This document shows, piece by piece, positions 33,198-41,576 of a DNA stretch of 61,620 bases. The stretch is from Nocardia testacea NBRC 100365. GTDB lineage: Bacteria > Actinomycetota > Actinomycetes > Mycobacteriales > Mycobacteriaceae. How positions within the stretch are numbered: position 1 is the stretch's first letter; every line of letters starts with the position of its first letter. The notes under the pieces are model-generated. The model was not told the origin of the DNA. It saw only the letters and a program-made list of their open reading frames with translations, and did no database searches. Location: the NCBI RefSeq assembly GCF_000308775.1, contig NZ_BAGJ01000176.1:1-61620 (forward strand). Direction: 5' to 3'. Both the position numbers and the translations under genes were made by a program.

Positions 33198-33988
33198 TTC
33201 GCCTCCGCCGCTACGGGATTCGGCGTCCGGTACCCCAGTGCCCGCGAAACCCGCTGCGCCGCCTCGACCAGCGCGCTCTCGTAGCGGTCGCACGCTTGCG
33301 CGGTCATCCGGTAGCTCGGCCCGCAGACCGATACCGATCCGATCACCGCGCCGTCGGCCCCGAACACCGGGGCGGCGATCGACCCGGCGCCCTCCTGGCG
33401 CTCCCCGGTGGACCGGCACACTCCCCGTTCCCGCGCCTCCCGCAGCGCCGCGCGCAGCGACGCGGGGTCGACGATGGTGGTGGCGGTCAGCCGGGGCAGC
33501 GGTCGCGACAGCAGATCGTCCTGTTCCTCCTCGGAGAGGTAGGCCAGGATTATCCGGCCCGACGAGCCGCTGTGCAGGTCGAACCGACGACCCAGCTCGA
33601 CGGTCATCTTGATTTCCTGAGTACTCTCGACCTGATCGAGGTAGACGCGACCTCCCGGTAACCGGCCGGTGACGGTCGCCGTCTCGCCCGTGGCGCGCTG
33701 TAGGTCCACCAGGGCCTCGCGGGCCATCCGCCGCAGCGGGGATACGTCCAGTGCGCGCGCGCCGAGCGTCGCCGCCGCCGGACCGAGCAGGTACCGGCGG
33801 GTCGCGGGCTCGTAGAGCAGCAGACCGCATTCGACGAAGGTCGTGAGGATGCGGTGGGCGACCGCCTTCGACATACCGGTCGAGCGGGCGATCTCCGAGA
33901 CGCCGAGCGCGCTCGACCGGCGGCCGAACTCGAGCAGCACATCGGCGGCCCGGGCGGCAGACGTGGTGCCTCCACTGGAGGACTCCAT
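33194..33988 (-). CDS. IclR family transcriptional regulator
   Basis: A 264-residue regulator. The N-terminal winged helix-turn-helix (residues about 10-70) holds RAADVLLEFGRRSSALGVSEIA and TGMSKAVAHRILTTFVECGLL. The C-terminal effector domain has GRRFDLHSGSSGRIILAYLSE and GVCRSTGERQEGAGSIAAPVFG, both IclR signatures. It is the first gene of the minus-strand catabolic operon and divergent from the plus-strand one. Two 17-base palindromes in the shared promoter are the probable binding sites. An upstream in-frame extension of 41 codons is unlikely, as it would cover the operator. Confidence 0.95.
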   Translation of the reverse strand: MESSSGGTTSAARAADVLLEFGRRSSALGVSEIARSTGMSKAVAHRILTTFVECGLLLYEPATRRYLLGPAAATLGARALDVSPLRRMAREALVDLQRATGETATVTGRLPGGRVYLDQVESTQEIKMTVELGRRFDLHSGSSGRIILAYLSEEEQDDLLSRPLPRLTATTIVDPASLRAALREARERGVCRSTGERQEGAGSIAAPVFGADGAVIGSVSVCGPSYRMTAQACDRYESALVEAAQRVSRALGYRTPNPVAAEAK

Positions 33989-34066
33989 CGTGGCTCCGTT
34001 TCTGCGGGGTTTTCGTTGTTCCGACGGCGACGCTACCGCGCGACCGACGTACATCTGAACAAAGTT

Positions 34067-34083
34067 GTACCGCTTAGCGAAAC
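34067..34083. promoter_or_regulatory. IclR operator candidate, left copy
   Basis: GTACCGCTTAGCGAAAC, the same 17-base inverted repeat as the right copy with mismatches in the outer arms. It lies 79 bases upstream of the iclR start, in its promoter area. Confidence 0.6.
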
Positions 34084-34106
34084 GATTGTCCAGGCCGCCC
34101 GACCGG

Positions 34107-34118
34107 CTCATGCATGAG
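34107..34118. promoter_or_regulatory. perfect 12-base palindrome between the divergent catabolic promoters
   Basis: CTCATGCATGAG, midway between the two IclR operator candidates. Its role is unknown; it could be a third protein site. Confidence 0.3.
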
Positions 34119-34198
34119 TTTCGTCCGCGTTAATCGTTTCTACAGGCACTTGTGTCCGGATTGTCGAACGTGCATAGTGCAGGGGACCACATTCTTGC

Positions 34199-34215
34199 GT
34201 TCCGCTAAGCGGAAC
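34199..34215. promoter_or_regulatory. IclR operator candidate, right copy
   Basis: GTTCCGCT-A-AGCGGAAC, perfect eight-base arms around a single base. It ends just before the AGGAGGA ribosome site of the flavoprotein gene, so bound protein would block its transcription. Confidence 0.7.
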
Positions 34216-34230
34216 AGACTAGGAGGAAGC

Positions 34231-35598
34231 GTGGACGGTCCGGATTTCGATCTCGTCGTCGCCGGTGCGGGCGGCGGCCTGGTCGCTGCGCTGCGCGCGG
34301 CCGAACTCGGCGCGAATGTGCTCGTGGTCGACGCCGACGAGTACTTCCAGCGCGGGAACAACACCTCGATGTGCACCGCGATGATCCCGGCCGCCGGCAC
34401 CCGCTGGCAGCGGGCCGCGGGCGTCGCGGACAGCCCGGACCGGTTCCTCGCCGATATCGACCGCAAAACCGGCGGTACGGCCGATCACCGCCTGGCCCGG
34501 GCCTTGGCCGAGTCGAGCGCGCGGCTGGTCACCTGGCTGGCCGACGCCCAGGAACTCGACCTCGAACTGGTCACCGACTTCCGCTACCCCGGGCACAGCG
34601 CCGACCGCTGCCACACCATTCCCGGCCGCCATGGCTCCAAGCTGCTGCGCCACCTGGTCGAGCGCGCCCGCGCCCATCCGCGGATCGAGTTGATCGCGCC
34701 GATGAGCCTGCGCGAGGTGCACACCACCGACGGCCGGGTCACCGGCGTAGAAATCGCCACCCCGGACGGGAACGCCGAACAGCTGACCGCCCCCGCCGTG
34801 CTGCTCGCGACCAACGGCTTCGGCGCCGACAGCGAGCTGGTACGCCGCTGGATCCCGGAGATCGCCGACGCCCACTACCACGGCGGACAGTTCAGCCGGG
34901 GCGACGCGCTGCGGATCGGGCAGGGCTTGGGCGCCGACACCGGTTTCCTCGACGCCTACCAGGGGCACGCGGCGCTCTCCGCGCGCAGCCAGACCCTCAT
35001 CGGCTGGGCCACCGTCGTCCACGGCGGCGTCATCGTGAACAGCGAGGGCCGCCGGTTCGCACCCGAGACCACGGGTTATTCGGAATTCGCGGCCATCCTC
35101 GCGGCCCAGCCCGGCGGCGCCGGATGGATCGTCATCGACGAGCACATCGAAGCGCTGTGCTCGGTGTTCGACGATTTTCGCGCGGTCGCCGAGAGCGGTT
35201 CGCTGGTCCGCGCCGCGACGGCGGCCGAGCTGGCCGAACGGATCGGCGTACCGGCCGCCGCGCTGGACGACGAACTCGGTGCCGCGCGCCGGGCCGCGGC
35301 GGGCACGGAACCGGACCGGCAGGGTCGCACCGACGACCGCCACCCCCTCACCGCGCCCTATGTCGCCATCGCCGTCACCCCCGCCCTGTTCCACACCCAG
35401 GGCGGTCTGGTGGTCGACGAACACGCGCGGGTACTGGCCGGCGGCACGCGTGTCCCCGGCCTGTACGCCTCGGGCGGTGCGGCCATCGGTATCTCCGGCC
35501 ACGGCGCCGGTGGCTACCTCGCGGGCAACGGCCTCATCACCGCACTCGGCCTGGCCTTCCTCGCCGCCGAGCACGTGAGCAGTCCGGTCGCCGCCTGA
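34231..35598 (+). CDS. FAD-dependent oxidoreductase, fumarate reductase/urocanate reductase-like
   Basis: A 455-residue flavoprotein of the FAD_binding_2 family. The dinucleotide fold is VVAGAGGGLVAALRAAELGANVLVVD (the Gly-x-Gly-x2-Gly variant) at residue 8. RGNNTSMCTAMIPAAGT follows; GVIVNSEGRRFAPE and HTQGGLVVDEHARVL are in the middle and SGGAAIGISGHGAGGYLAGNG at the end, as in soluble flavocytochrome c relatives. It probably adds or removes hydrogen across a C=C next to a carboxylate or ketone. There is no heme or Fe-S domain. The GTG is preceded by AGGAGGA. First gene of the plus-strand arm. Confidence 0.88.
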   Translation: MDGPDFDLVVAGAGGGLVAALRAAELGANVLVVDADEYFQRGNNTSMCTAMIPAAGTRWQRAAGVADSPDRFLADIDRKTGGTADHRLARALAESSARLVTWLADAQELDLELVTDFRYPGHSADRCHTIPGRHGSKLLRHLVERARAHPRIELIAPMSLREVHTTDGRVTGVEIATPDGNAEQLTAPAVLLATNGFGADSELVRRWIPEIADAHYHGGQFSRGDALRIGQGLGADTGFLDAYQGHAALSARSQTLIGWATVVHGGVIVNSEGRRFAPETTGYSEFAAILAAQPGGAGWIVIDEHIEALCSVFDDFRAVAESGSLVRAATAAELAERIGVPAAALDDELGAARRAAAGTEPDRQGRTDDRHPLTAPYVAIAVTPALFHTQGGLVVDEHARVLAGGTRVPGLYASGGAAIGISGHGAGGYLAGNGLITALGLAFLAAEHVSSPVAA

Positions 35599-35637
35599 CC
35601 CCAGATTTCACCTTTCGGATATTCGCCAGGAGAAGAA

Positions 35638-37098
35638 ATGACCTCGTACCTGATCAAGAACGGCACCGTGGTGCGCACCGACAACTCGGCCCCCAAGGAG
35701 GGCGAGGCCGCGGACATCCTGATCGTCGACGGCAAGATCGCCGCCATCGGCGCGAACCTGGAGTCCGCGGACGCCGAGATCGTCGACGCGTCCGGCAAGC
35801 TGATCTTCCCCGGCGTGGTGGACGCGCATCAGCACTGGGGCATCTACAACCCCCTGGCCGAGGACACGCAGACCGAATCCCGCGCGAGTGCCCAGGGCGG
35901 TGTCACCACCGCGCTGACCTATATGCGGACCGGGCAGTACTACCTGAACAAGGGCGGCGCCTACGCCGACTTCTTCCCGGAGGTGCTGGACGCCTCGGCC
36001 GGACGCAGCTACATCGACTACGCCTTCCACCTGGCGCCCATGTCCAAGGAGCACATCGGCGAGATCCCGGACCTGGCCGCCGATCAGGGCGTGACCTCGT
36101 TCAAGATCTTCATGTTCTACGGCAGCCACGGCCTGCACGGGCGATCCACCTCGCAGAGCGATTTCCTCATGATCCCCGAGGACGAGCGCTACGACATCGC
36201 GCATTTCGAGTTCGTGATGCGCGGGGTGCAGAAGGCGCGGGAGCAGTTCCCCGAACTCGCCGAGCACATCTCGCTGTCGCTGCACTGTGAGACCGCCGAG
36301 ATCATGAGCGCCTACACCAAGATCGTGGAGCAGGAGGGCACGCTCAGCGGTCTCGCCGCCTACAGCGCCTCGCGCCCGCAGCACTCCGAGGGTCTGGCCG
36401 TGACCATCGCGTCCTTCCTGGCCGACGAGACCGGATTGCCGAATATCAACCTGCTGCACCTGAGTTCGGCCAAGGCGCTGAAGGCCGCCATGAAGATGGC
36501 CGAGGCGTTCCCGCATGTGAACTTCCGCCGCGAGGTCACCATCGGTCACCTGCTCACCGATATCGACAACGCGAACGGCCTGGGCGCCAAGGTGAATCCG
36601 CCGATCCGCCCGCGCGAGGATGTCGAGGCGCTGTGGGAGCACCTGCTCGCCGGCAATATCGACTGGGTCGTCTCCGACCACGCCTGCTGCAAGGACGAGG
36701 TGAAGTTCGGCGAGGACCGCGACGATGTATTCGCCGCCAAGTCCGGTTTCGGCGGCACCGAATACCTGCTGCCCGGGCTGCTCACCGAGGGCCGCAAGCG
36801 GGGTCTGTCGCTGCGCCGGATCGCCCAGCTCACCGCGTCCAACCCGGCCGACCGCTACGGCCTGCCCGGCAAGGGCCGCCTGACCGAGGGCGTCGACGCC
36901 GATATCGCGATCGTCGACCCGAACCGCACCTGGACCGTACGCGCCGCGGATTCCGAATCCACCCAGGAGTACACGCCGTTCGAGGGCTTCGAGCTGACCG
37001 CGGCGGTCACCGACACCTTCGTGCGCGGTCACCGGGTGCTGGCCGACGGCGTGGTCACCGGCGAGCCCGCGGGCCGCTACATCTCGCGGCCGTACTGA
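35638..37098 (+). CDS. cyclic amidohydrolase (dihydropyrimidinase/allantoinase/dihydroorotase-type)
   Basis: A 486-residue amidohydrolase with all binuclear metal ligands of the hydantoinase group. These are His64-x-His66 in DAHQHWG, the carboxylatable Lys (about 156) in TSFKIFMFYG, His in LHCETAE (about 215), His in LHLSSAKA (about 270) and Asp in VSDHACC (about 347). Such enzymes open cyclic amides, imides or ureides. No nitrogen-salvage partners (carbamoylase, ureidoglycolate genes) are present, so the substrate is probably not a standard pyrimidine or allantoin. It follows the flavoprotein by 39 bases with an AGGAGAAG site. Confidence 0.92.
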   Translation: MTSYLIKNGTVVRTDNSAPKEGEAADILIVDGKIAAIGANLESADAEIVDASGKLIFPGVVDAHQHWGIYNPLAEDTQTESRASAQGGVTTALTYMRTGQYYLNKGGAYADFFPEVLDASAGRSYIDYAFHLAPMSKEHIGEIPDLAADQGVTSFKIFMFYGSHGLHGRSTSQSDFLMIPEDERYDIAHFEFVMRGVQKAREQFPELAEHISLSLHCETAEIMSAYTKIVEQEGTLSGLAAYSASRPQHSEGLAVTIASFLADETGLPNINLLHLSSAKALKAAMKMAEAFPHVNFRREVTIGHLLTDIDNANGLGAKVNPPIRPREDVEALWEHLLAGNIDWVVSDHACCKDEVKFGEDRDDVFAAKSGFGGTEYLLPGLLTEGRKRGLSLRRIAQLTASNPADRYGLPGKGRLTEGVDADIAIVDPNRTWTVRAADSESTQEYTPFEGFELTAAVTDTFVRGHRVLADGVVTGEPAGRYISRPY

Positions 37099-37106
37099 GG
37101 AGCCCG

Positions 37107-38318
37107 GTGTTGAGCGACGAGAAGCAGCCGACCGGCCCTCTGCGCGGCATCAAGGTCCTGGATGCCTCCACCATCCTGGCCGGACCACTGACCGCGCAGA
37201 TCCTGGGTGATTTCGGCGCCGAGGTCATCAAGATCGAGCACCCGCAGAAACCGGACGGGATGCGCGGCCACGGCCTCGACAAGGACGGGATCCCGCTGTG
37301 GTGGAAGATGGTCGCCCGCAACAAGCAGACGATCACACTGAACCTCGGCACTCCCGACGGCCAGCAGATCTTCCGGGATCTGGCCGCCGAAGCGGATGTG
37401 GTGATCGAGAACTTCCGGCCGGGCACCTTCGAACGCTGGGGCCTGTCCTACCCGGAACTGTCCTCCCGCAACCCGGGGCTGATCATGTTGCGCGTCACCG
37501 GTTTCGGGCAGCACGGCCCCTACGCCAAACGTCCGGCGTTCGGCACGCTGGTCGAATCGATGAGCGGATTCGCCCACCTGACCGGGCAGCCCGACGGGCC
37601 GCCCACCCTGCCGGCCTTCGGGCTCGCCGATTCCATCGCCGGAGTCGCCGGTTCCTCGGCCGTCTCGATGGCGCTGTTCGAACGCGAACGCAACGGCGGC
37701 ACCGGCCAGGAGGTCGACCTCGACCTGCTCACCCCGATCATGACCGCGGTCGGCCCCGGGGTGATCTACGCCGATCAGCTCGGAATCGACCAGGAGCGGA
37801 CCGGTAACCGGTCGCAGAACAACGCGCCCCGCAACCTGTACCGCACCAAGGACGATCACTGGGTCGCGATCTCGACCAGCGCCCAGGCCATCGCCGAACG
37901 CGTGATGCGACTGGTGGGACATCCCGAGGTGATCGACGAGGAATGGTTCGCGACCGGGCGCACCCGCGCCCGGCACGCCGACCTGCTCGACACATACGTC
38001 GGCGGCTGGATCGCCGAACGAACCCGTGACGAGGTCACGAGTGTTTTCGAAGAAGCCGGCGCGGCCGTCGCACCGGTCTACCGTCCGAGCGACCTGCTCA
38101 CCGATCCGCAGGTCGTCGCCACCGACATGGTCACCACCGTGGAGGACAGCGAGCTCGGCCCCATGCGCATGCAGAACGTGATGTGGCGCATGACTCGATC
38201 GCCCGGGGCGATCCGGCACACCGGACGACCCGCCGGTGCCGACACCGACAAGGTCCTCACCCGCCTCGGGCGCAGTCCCGAGGACATCGACGACCTGCGG
38301 GCACGCGGGGTCATCTGA
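37107..38318 (+). CDS. family III (CaiB/Frc-type) CoA-transferase
   Basis: A 403-residue CoA-transferase. It has GPLRGIKVLDASTILAGPLT at the N-terminus, FGAEVIKIEHPQ, NKQTITLNL, VIENFRPGTFERWGL and GQHGPYAKRPAFGTL. GLADSIAG holds the expected catalytic Asp. It moves CoA from a donor such as succinyl-CoA to an organic acid, producing the thioester that the CitE-like lyase of the divergent operon would need after hydration. GTG start eight bases after the amidohydrolase stop with a GAGGAG site. Confidence 0.93.
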   Translation: MLSDEKQPTGPLRGIKVLDASTILAGPLTAQILGDFGAEVIKIEHPQKPDGMRGHGLDKDGIPLWWKMVARNKQTITLNLGTPDGQQIFRDLAAEADVVIENFRPGTFERWGLSYPELSSRNPGLIMLRVTGFGQHGPYAKRPAFGTLVESMSGFAHLTGQPDGPPTLPAFGLADSIAGVAGSSAVSMALFERERNGGTGQEVDLDLLTPIMTAVGPGVIYADQLGIDQERTGNRSQNNAPRNLYRTKDDHWVAISTSAQAIAERVMRLVGHPEVIDEEWFATGRTRARHADLLDTYVGGWIAERTRDEVTSVFEEAGAAVAPVYRPSDLLTDPQVVATDMVTTVEDSELGPMRMQNVMWRMTRSPGAIRHTGRPAGADTDKVLTRLGRSPEDIDDLRARGVI

Positions 38319-38349
38319 CCTCGCGGCAGCTTTATCTCAGGAGTTCGCT

Positions 38350-39654
38350 ATGAAATCGCGTTGGTGGACAATCACCATCATCTTGGGCCTGGTGGTGGTG
38401 AATTATGTCGATCGCAGCGCCATCTCGTTCGCAGCAAGCCATCTGCGGGACGAGTTCGGAATCACGACCGGCCAGTACGGCGTCATCAGTTCCGCATTCT
38501 CGATCGGCTATATGCTTTTCGCCCTGCTCTCGGGGCCGCTGGTCGACCGGTTCGGTTCGCGCCGCGTCCTCATCGCGGGGATGTTCATCTGGGCCGCGGC
38601 CACCGCGCTGACCCCGTTCGCGGGCGGGTTCATCGGCCTGATCCTGTTGCGGATCATCCTCGGGGCCGGCGAAGCGCCCTGCTTCCCGGCCGCGACCCGG
38701 ATCGCCAGCCGGTGGTTGCCGGTACAGGAACGCGGTAAGGCGCTGGCCCTCATCGGCGGCGTCGCGGTCTCCGGCAGCCTGCTGGTCGGCGGCCCGATCC
38801 TCACCCAGTTGATCGAGCTGGTCAGCTGGAAGGGCATGTTCTTCGTGCTGGCGGTCGCCGGAATCGTCTGGGTGGTCGTGGCGTACCCGTTCCTGAAGAA
38901 CTCCCCGGGCGAAGCGTCCTTCGTCTCGAAAGAGGAACTGGCCTATATCAAGGCGGGCCAGGCCGACGGTGAGGACAGCGGCCACGAGGAGAAGGTCGAC
39001 TGGGGCGAGATCCTGCGTAACCGCAACCTGTGGCTGGTCGGACTCGGCTACTTCGCCTGGGGTTTCATGTTCTGGGCCTTCATGTACTGGCTCCCCCAGT
39101 ATCTGGAACACGAATTCGGGCTCTCCATCAAGGAGGTCGGCGGCTTCTCGGTGGCGCCGTGGGCGGCCGGTGTGGTCGGCGCGCTCGCCGGCGGCATCCT
39201 GGTGGACCGCGTGTACAAACGCACCGAGAGCATCCGGTCGCGCTTCCTCATCATCGGCGTGGCACTGCTGCTCGCCGGTGCCTCGATCGCCCCGATCCTG
39301 TTCTTCCCCGGCAATCTCACCGTCGCCCTGATCTGCATCTCCGCGGGTGTCGGCTTCGGTTTCATCACCGGGGGAATCTGGTGGGTGGCCTCGATCGACG
39401 CGGCCCCGACCCAGCCCGGTACCGCGGCCGGTTTCGCCGACGCGTGCTTCGCCCTCTCCGGAATCGTGGCCCCGTCGGTGATGGGTTTCATCGTCTCCGA
39501 GACCGGAACCTACGACGGCGGTTTCATCGTCATGACGGTCCTGTGCCTGATCGGCGCGGCGGCGATGCTGTTCTTCACCAAGGAACCGCAGCGCCCGGCG
39601 CACCCGCGGGTACGTCCGGGAGAACCCGAAGGCGAACTCACCACCGCGAGCTGA
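38350..39654 (+). CDS. MFS transporter, anion:cation symporter-like
   Basis: A 434-residue, 12-segment major facilitator. VVVNYVDRSAISFAA and LSGPLVDRFGSRRVL (the MFS loop 2-3 motif) identify the anion:cation symporter (ACS) group that imports organic acids such as tartrate, phthalate or hexuronates. GAGEAPCFPAATRIASRWLP is characteristic of it. The central loop is charged and about 35 residues long. As last gene of the plus-strand catabolic arm it is the likely importer of the pathway's substrate, which would then be an organic anion. A strong terminator follows. Confidence 0.93.
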   Translation: MKSRWWTITIILGLVVVNYVDRSAISFAASHLRDEFGITTGQYGVISSAFSIGYMLFALLSGPLVDRFGSRRVLIAGMFIWAAATALTPFAGGFIGLILLRIILGAGEAPCFPAATRIASRWLPVQERGKALALIGGVAVSGSLLVGGPILTQLIELVSWKGMFFVLAVAGIVWVVVAYPFLKNSPGEASFVSKEELAYIKAGQADGEDSGHEEKVDWGEILRNRNLWLVGLGYFAWGFMFWAFMYWLPQYLEHEFGLSIKEVGGFSVAPWAAGVVGALAGGILVDRVYKRTESIRSRFLIIGVALLLAGASIAPILFFPGNLTVALICISAGVGFGFITGGIWWVASIDAAPTQPGTAAGFADACFALSGIVAPSVMGFIVSETGTYDGGFIVMTVLCLIGAAAMLFFTKEPQRPAHPRVRPGEPEGELTTAS

Positions 39655-39684
39655 CCCGCGCCGGAGTCCTCCGACGCCGCCACG

Positions 39685-39723
39685 ACGCACCGCGTAACCC
39701 GATGAGGGGGTTACGCGGTGCGT
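39685..39723. terminator. bidirectional terminator after the MFS gene
   Basis: ACGCACCGCGTAACCC-N7-GGGTTACGCGGTGCGT: a perfect 16-base stem between convergent genes. It ends the catabolic operon. Confidence 0.88.
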
Positions 39724-39750
39724 TCGCTCTTCCCGGCGATGCTGCTCCGC

Positions 39751-40158
39751 TCACGCGGCGTCGAGAGCCGCGGTGATCTTGCGGGTCATATCGGCCAGGA
39801 TCGGGCTCGGCGCCCCTTTGCCGGGCCGGGTGGACGCCTCGACGGCGACCAGCACTGTGCGGCGGAAGTTCTCGGCCTCCGCCACATCCTGCTCCTTCAA
39901 CAGGCTCATGGCCGCGGTCAGCGCCGGCAGTACCCGGTCGGCGAGCTGGGCGACGGACCTGCCCTTCAACTCGATGTCCTTGGACTTCGCGGCCAGCACA
40001 TGCCCGATGGGCCCGGTCGCCGACCACAGGGCGAGGGATCCCTCGGTGGCGGCCTTGTGCGGTGAGCCGGACACATCGGCGGCCGACATGAGCGATACGG
40101 CGCCGTAGGCGGCCGTCCGGACGGTGGCTTTGTCCTGGTCGGTCAGGGTGATGGACAT
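39751..40158 (-). CDS. helical protein of unknown function
   Basis: A 135-residue protein, Ala/Thr/Ser/Lys-rich and predicted mostly helical, without signal peptide, membrane segment or cysteine. Segments such as VRTAAYGAVSLMSAADVSG, ALWSATGPIGHVLAAKSKD and LADRVLPALTAAMSLLKEQD look conserved-protein-like rather than random. I do not recognise the family. The ATG follows a GGAGAGAA site. It stands alone between the catabolic operon and corA. Confidence 0.7.
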   Translation of the reverse strand: MSITLTDQDKATVRTAAYGAVSLMSAADVSGSPHKAATEGSLALWSATGPIGHVLAAKSKDIELKGRSVAQLADRVLPALTAAMSLLKEQDVAEAENFRRTVLVAVEASTRPGKGAPSPILADMTRKITAALDAA

Positions 40159-40444
40159 GGCGTTCTCTCCTTCGAGTTCGGTGGCGGCCGGTCGTTCGAA
40201 CCGGCGACAACGACACTTTCTCCGGCCCGGCTGACACCGGCCTGATGGCGAGCTGATACGCCCGCTGACATCGAGCGCGACCCTGGCCTGCCGCCCGCGG
40301 CAGGCACGACCCGGAACCGGACCATGCGACTGCCGAGAGCTCCCGCGTCCCGCCGTGCTCCGATCCGCGGTCGCGTCGGCTACACCCGCGGAGAGCCGGG
40401 CGACCGCGAGTACGCCGGCGGTGGTGGCCGGCCGCAGGTGGTTC
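40159..40444. other. intergenic region between the helical protein and the corA-like gene
   Basis: About 285 bases, very GC-rich; divergent promoters must lie here. Apart from the -10 box at its right end I see no clear motif. Confidence 0.45.
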
Positions 40445-40450
40445 TAGGCT
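40445..40450 (+). promoter_or_regulatory. leaderless -10 box of the corA-like gene
   Basis: TAGGCT, six bases before the GTG at 40457. Confidence 0.6.
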
Positions 40451-40456
40451 CGCGGG

Positions 40457-41515
40457 GTGTCGAGTGGAACGGATCACCGCGAGGGCGGATCGGAAGTGTC
40501 GTCTCCGCGGGTACCGGTCCCGGTGGCACCGGCGGTCGTGGACTGCGGCATCTATCGTGACGGGCGGCGATTGGCGGGGCGGTACGGGTTCGCCGAGGCA
40601 CTGGCGGAGGTACGCGACGGTGGCGGGTTCGTATGGCTGGGCCTGCACGAGCCCGACCTCGACCAGATGAGCACGGTCGCCGAGGTATTCGGGTTGCACC
40701 GGCTGGCCGTCGAGGACGCGGTGGCCGGGAAACAACGCCCGAAGCTGGAGCGCTACGACGACACGATGGTTTTCGGTATGCGGACCGTGGCCTATGTCGA
40801 GCACGATATGCACAGCGTCAGCGAAATCGTGCTGACGGGCGAGATACTCGTCTTCCTCGGCGTCGATTTCGTCGTCGCGGTCCGCCACGGCGAACATTCC
40901 GGGTTACGGCAGGTCCGGGCGGAACTGGAAGCCGACCCCGAACGCCTGCGGCTGGGACCGGGCGCGGTGCTCCACGCGATCGCCGACCATGTCGTCGACG
41001 CCTATCTCGATGTTGTGCAGGAGATCGAAACCGATGTCGAGGAGATGGAGCAGGAAGTGTTCACTCCCCGCTCCCGGCTCACCATCGAATCGATCTATCA
41101 GCTCAAGCGCGAGATCGTGGAACTGCGCCGTGCGGTGATACCGCTGGCCCTCCCCCTACAGATACTCACCGGGCCCGATTCCGGCCTGAACAAGGAGATC
41201 CGCCGGTACCTGCGCGATGTCACCGACCATCACACCACCGCCGCCGAACGAGTCCACGACTTCGACGACGTACTCTCCGCGCTGATCGGCGCGACCCTGG
41301 CCCGGATCGCGGTCCGGCAGAACACCGATATGCGCAAGATCTCGGCTCTGGTCGCCCTCGCCGCGGTCCCCACGATGATCGCAGGAATCTACGGGATGAA
41401 CTTCGAGCACATGCCCGAATTGAAACAGACCTGGGGCTACCCCGTCGTGCTGGCGGTGATGTTCGCGACCTGCGGTGGATTGGTCGTCCTGTTCCGCCGC
41501 AACGGCTGGCTTTGA
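40457..41515 (+). CDS. corA: CorA-type magnesium/cobalt channel
   Basis: A 352-residue CorA family channel. A cytoplasmic N-terminal domain of about 285 residues (FVWLGLHEPDLDQMSTVAEV, HRLAVEDAV, KLERYDDTMVFGMRT) leads into a long helix. Two C-terminal transmembrane segments follow, the first ending in the ion-selectivity YGMN motif followed by FEHMPEL. It passes Mg2+ (and Co2+, Ni2+) as a pentamer. The GTG start follows a leaderless promoter. Converges with the MerR gene. Confidence 0.93.
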   Translation: MSSGTDHREGGSEVSSPRVPVPVAPAVVDCGIYRDGRRLAGRYGFAEALAEVRDGGGFVWLGLHEPDLDQMSTVAEVFGLHRLAVEDAVAGKQRPKLERYDDTMVFGMRTVAYVEHDMHSVSEIVLTGEILVFLGVDFVVAVRHGEHSGLRQVRAELEADPERLRLGPGAVLHAIADHVVDAYLDVVQEIETDVEEMEQEVFTPRSRLTIESIYQLKREIVELRRAVIPLALPLQILTGPDSGLNKEIRRYLRDVTDHHTTAAERVHDFDDVLSALIGATLARIAVRQNTDMRKISALVALAAVPTMIAGIYGMNFEHMPELKQTWGYPVVLAVMFATCGGLVVLFRRNGWL

Positions 41516-41576
41516 CCTCCTCCCCGCCCTGCAGCGCGGTTTTCGGTAGCGCACCTCCCGTTGCCGCCGCGGCGGC

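Noticed and set aside
34219..35574. Long minus-strand frame opposite the flavoprotein gene
   Set aside because: Composition is that of reverse-complement GC-rich coding sequence; the plus-strand product has clear FAD-binding motifs.
40170..40230. tRNA-like GTTCGAACC sequence
   Set aside because: No acceptor or anticodon stem can be paired around it; it lies in the upstream region of the helical protein gene.
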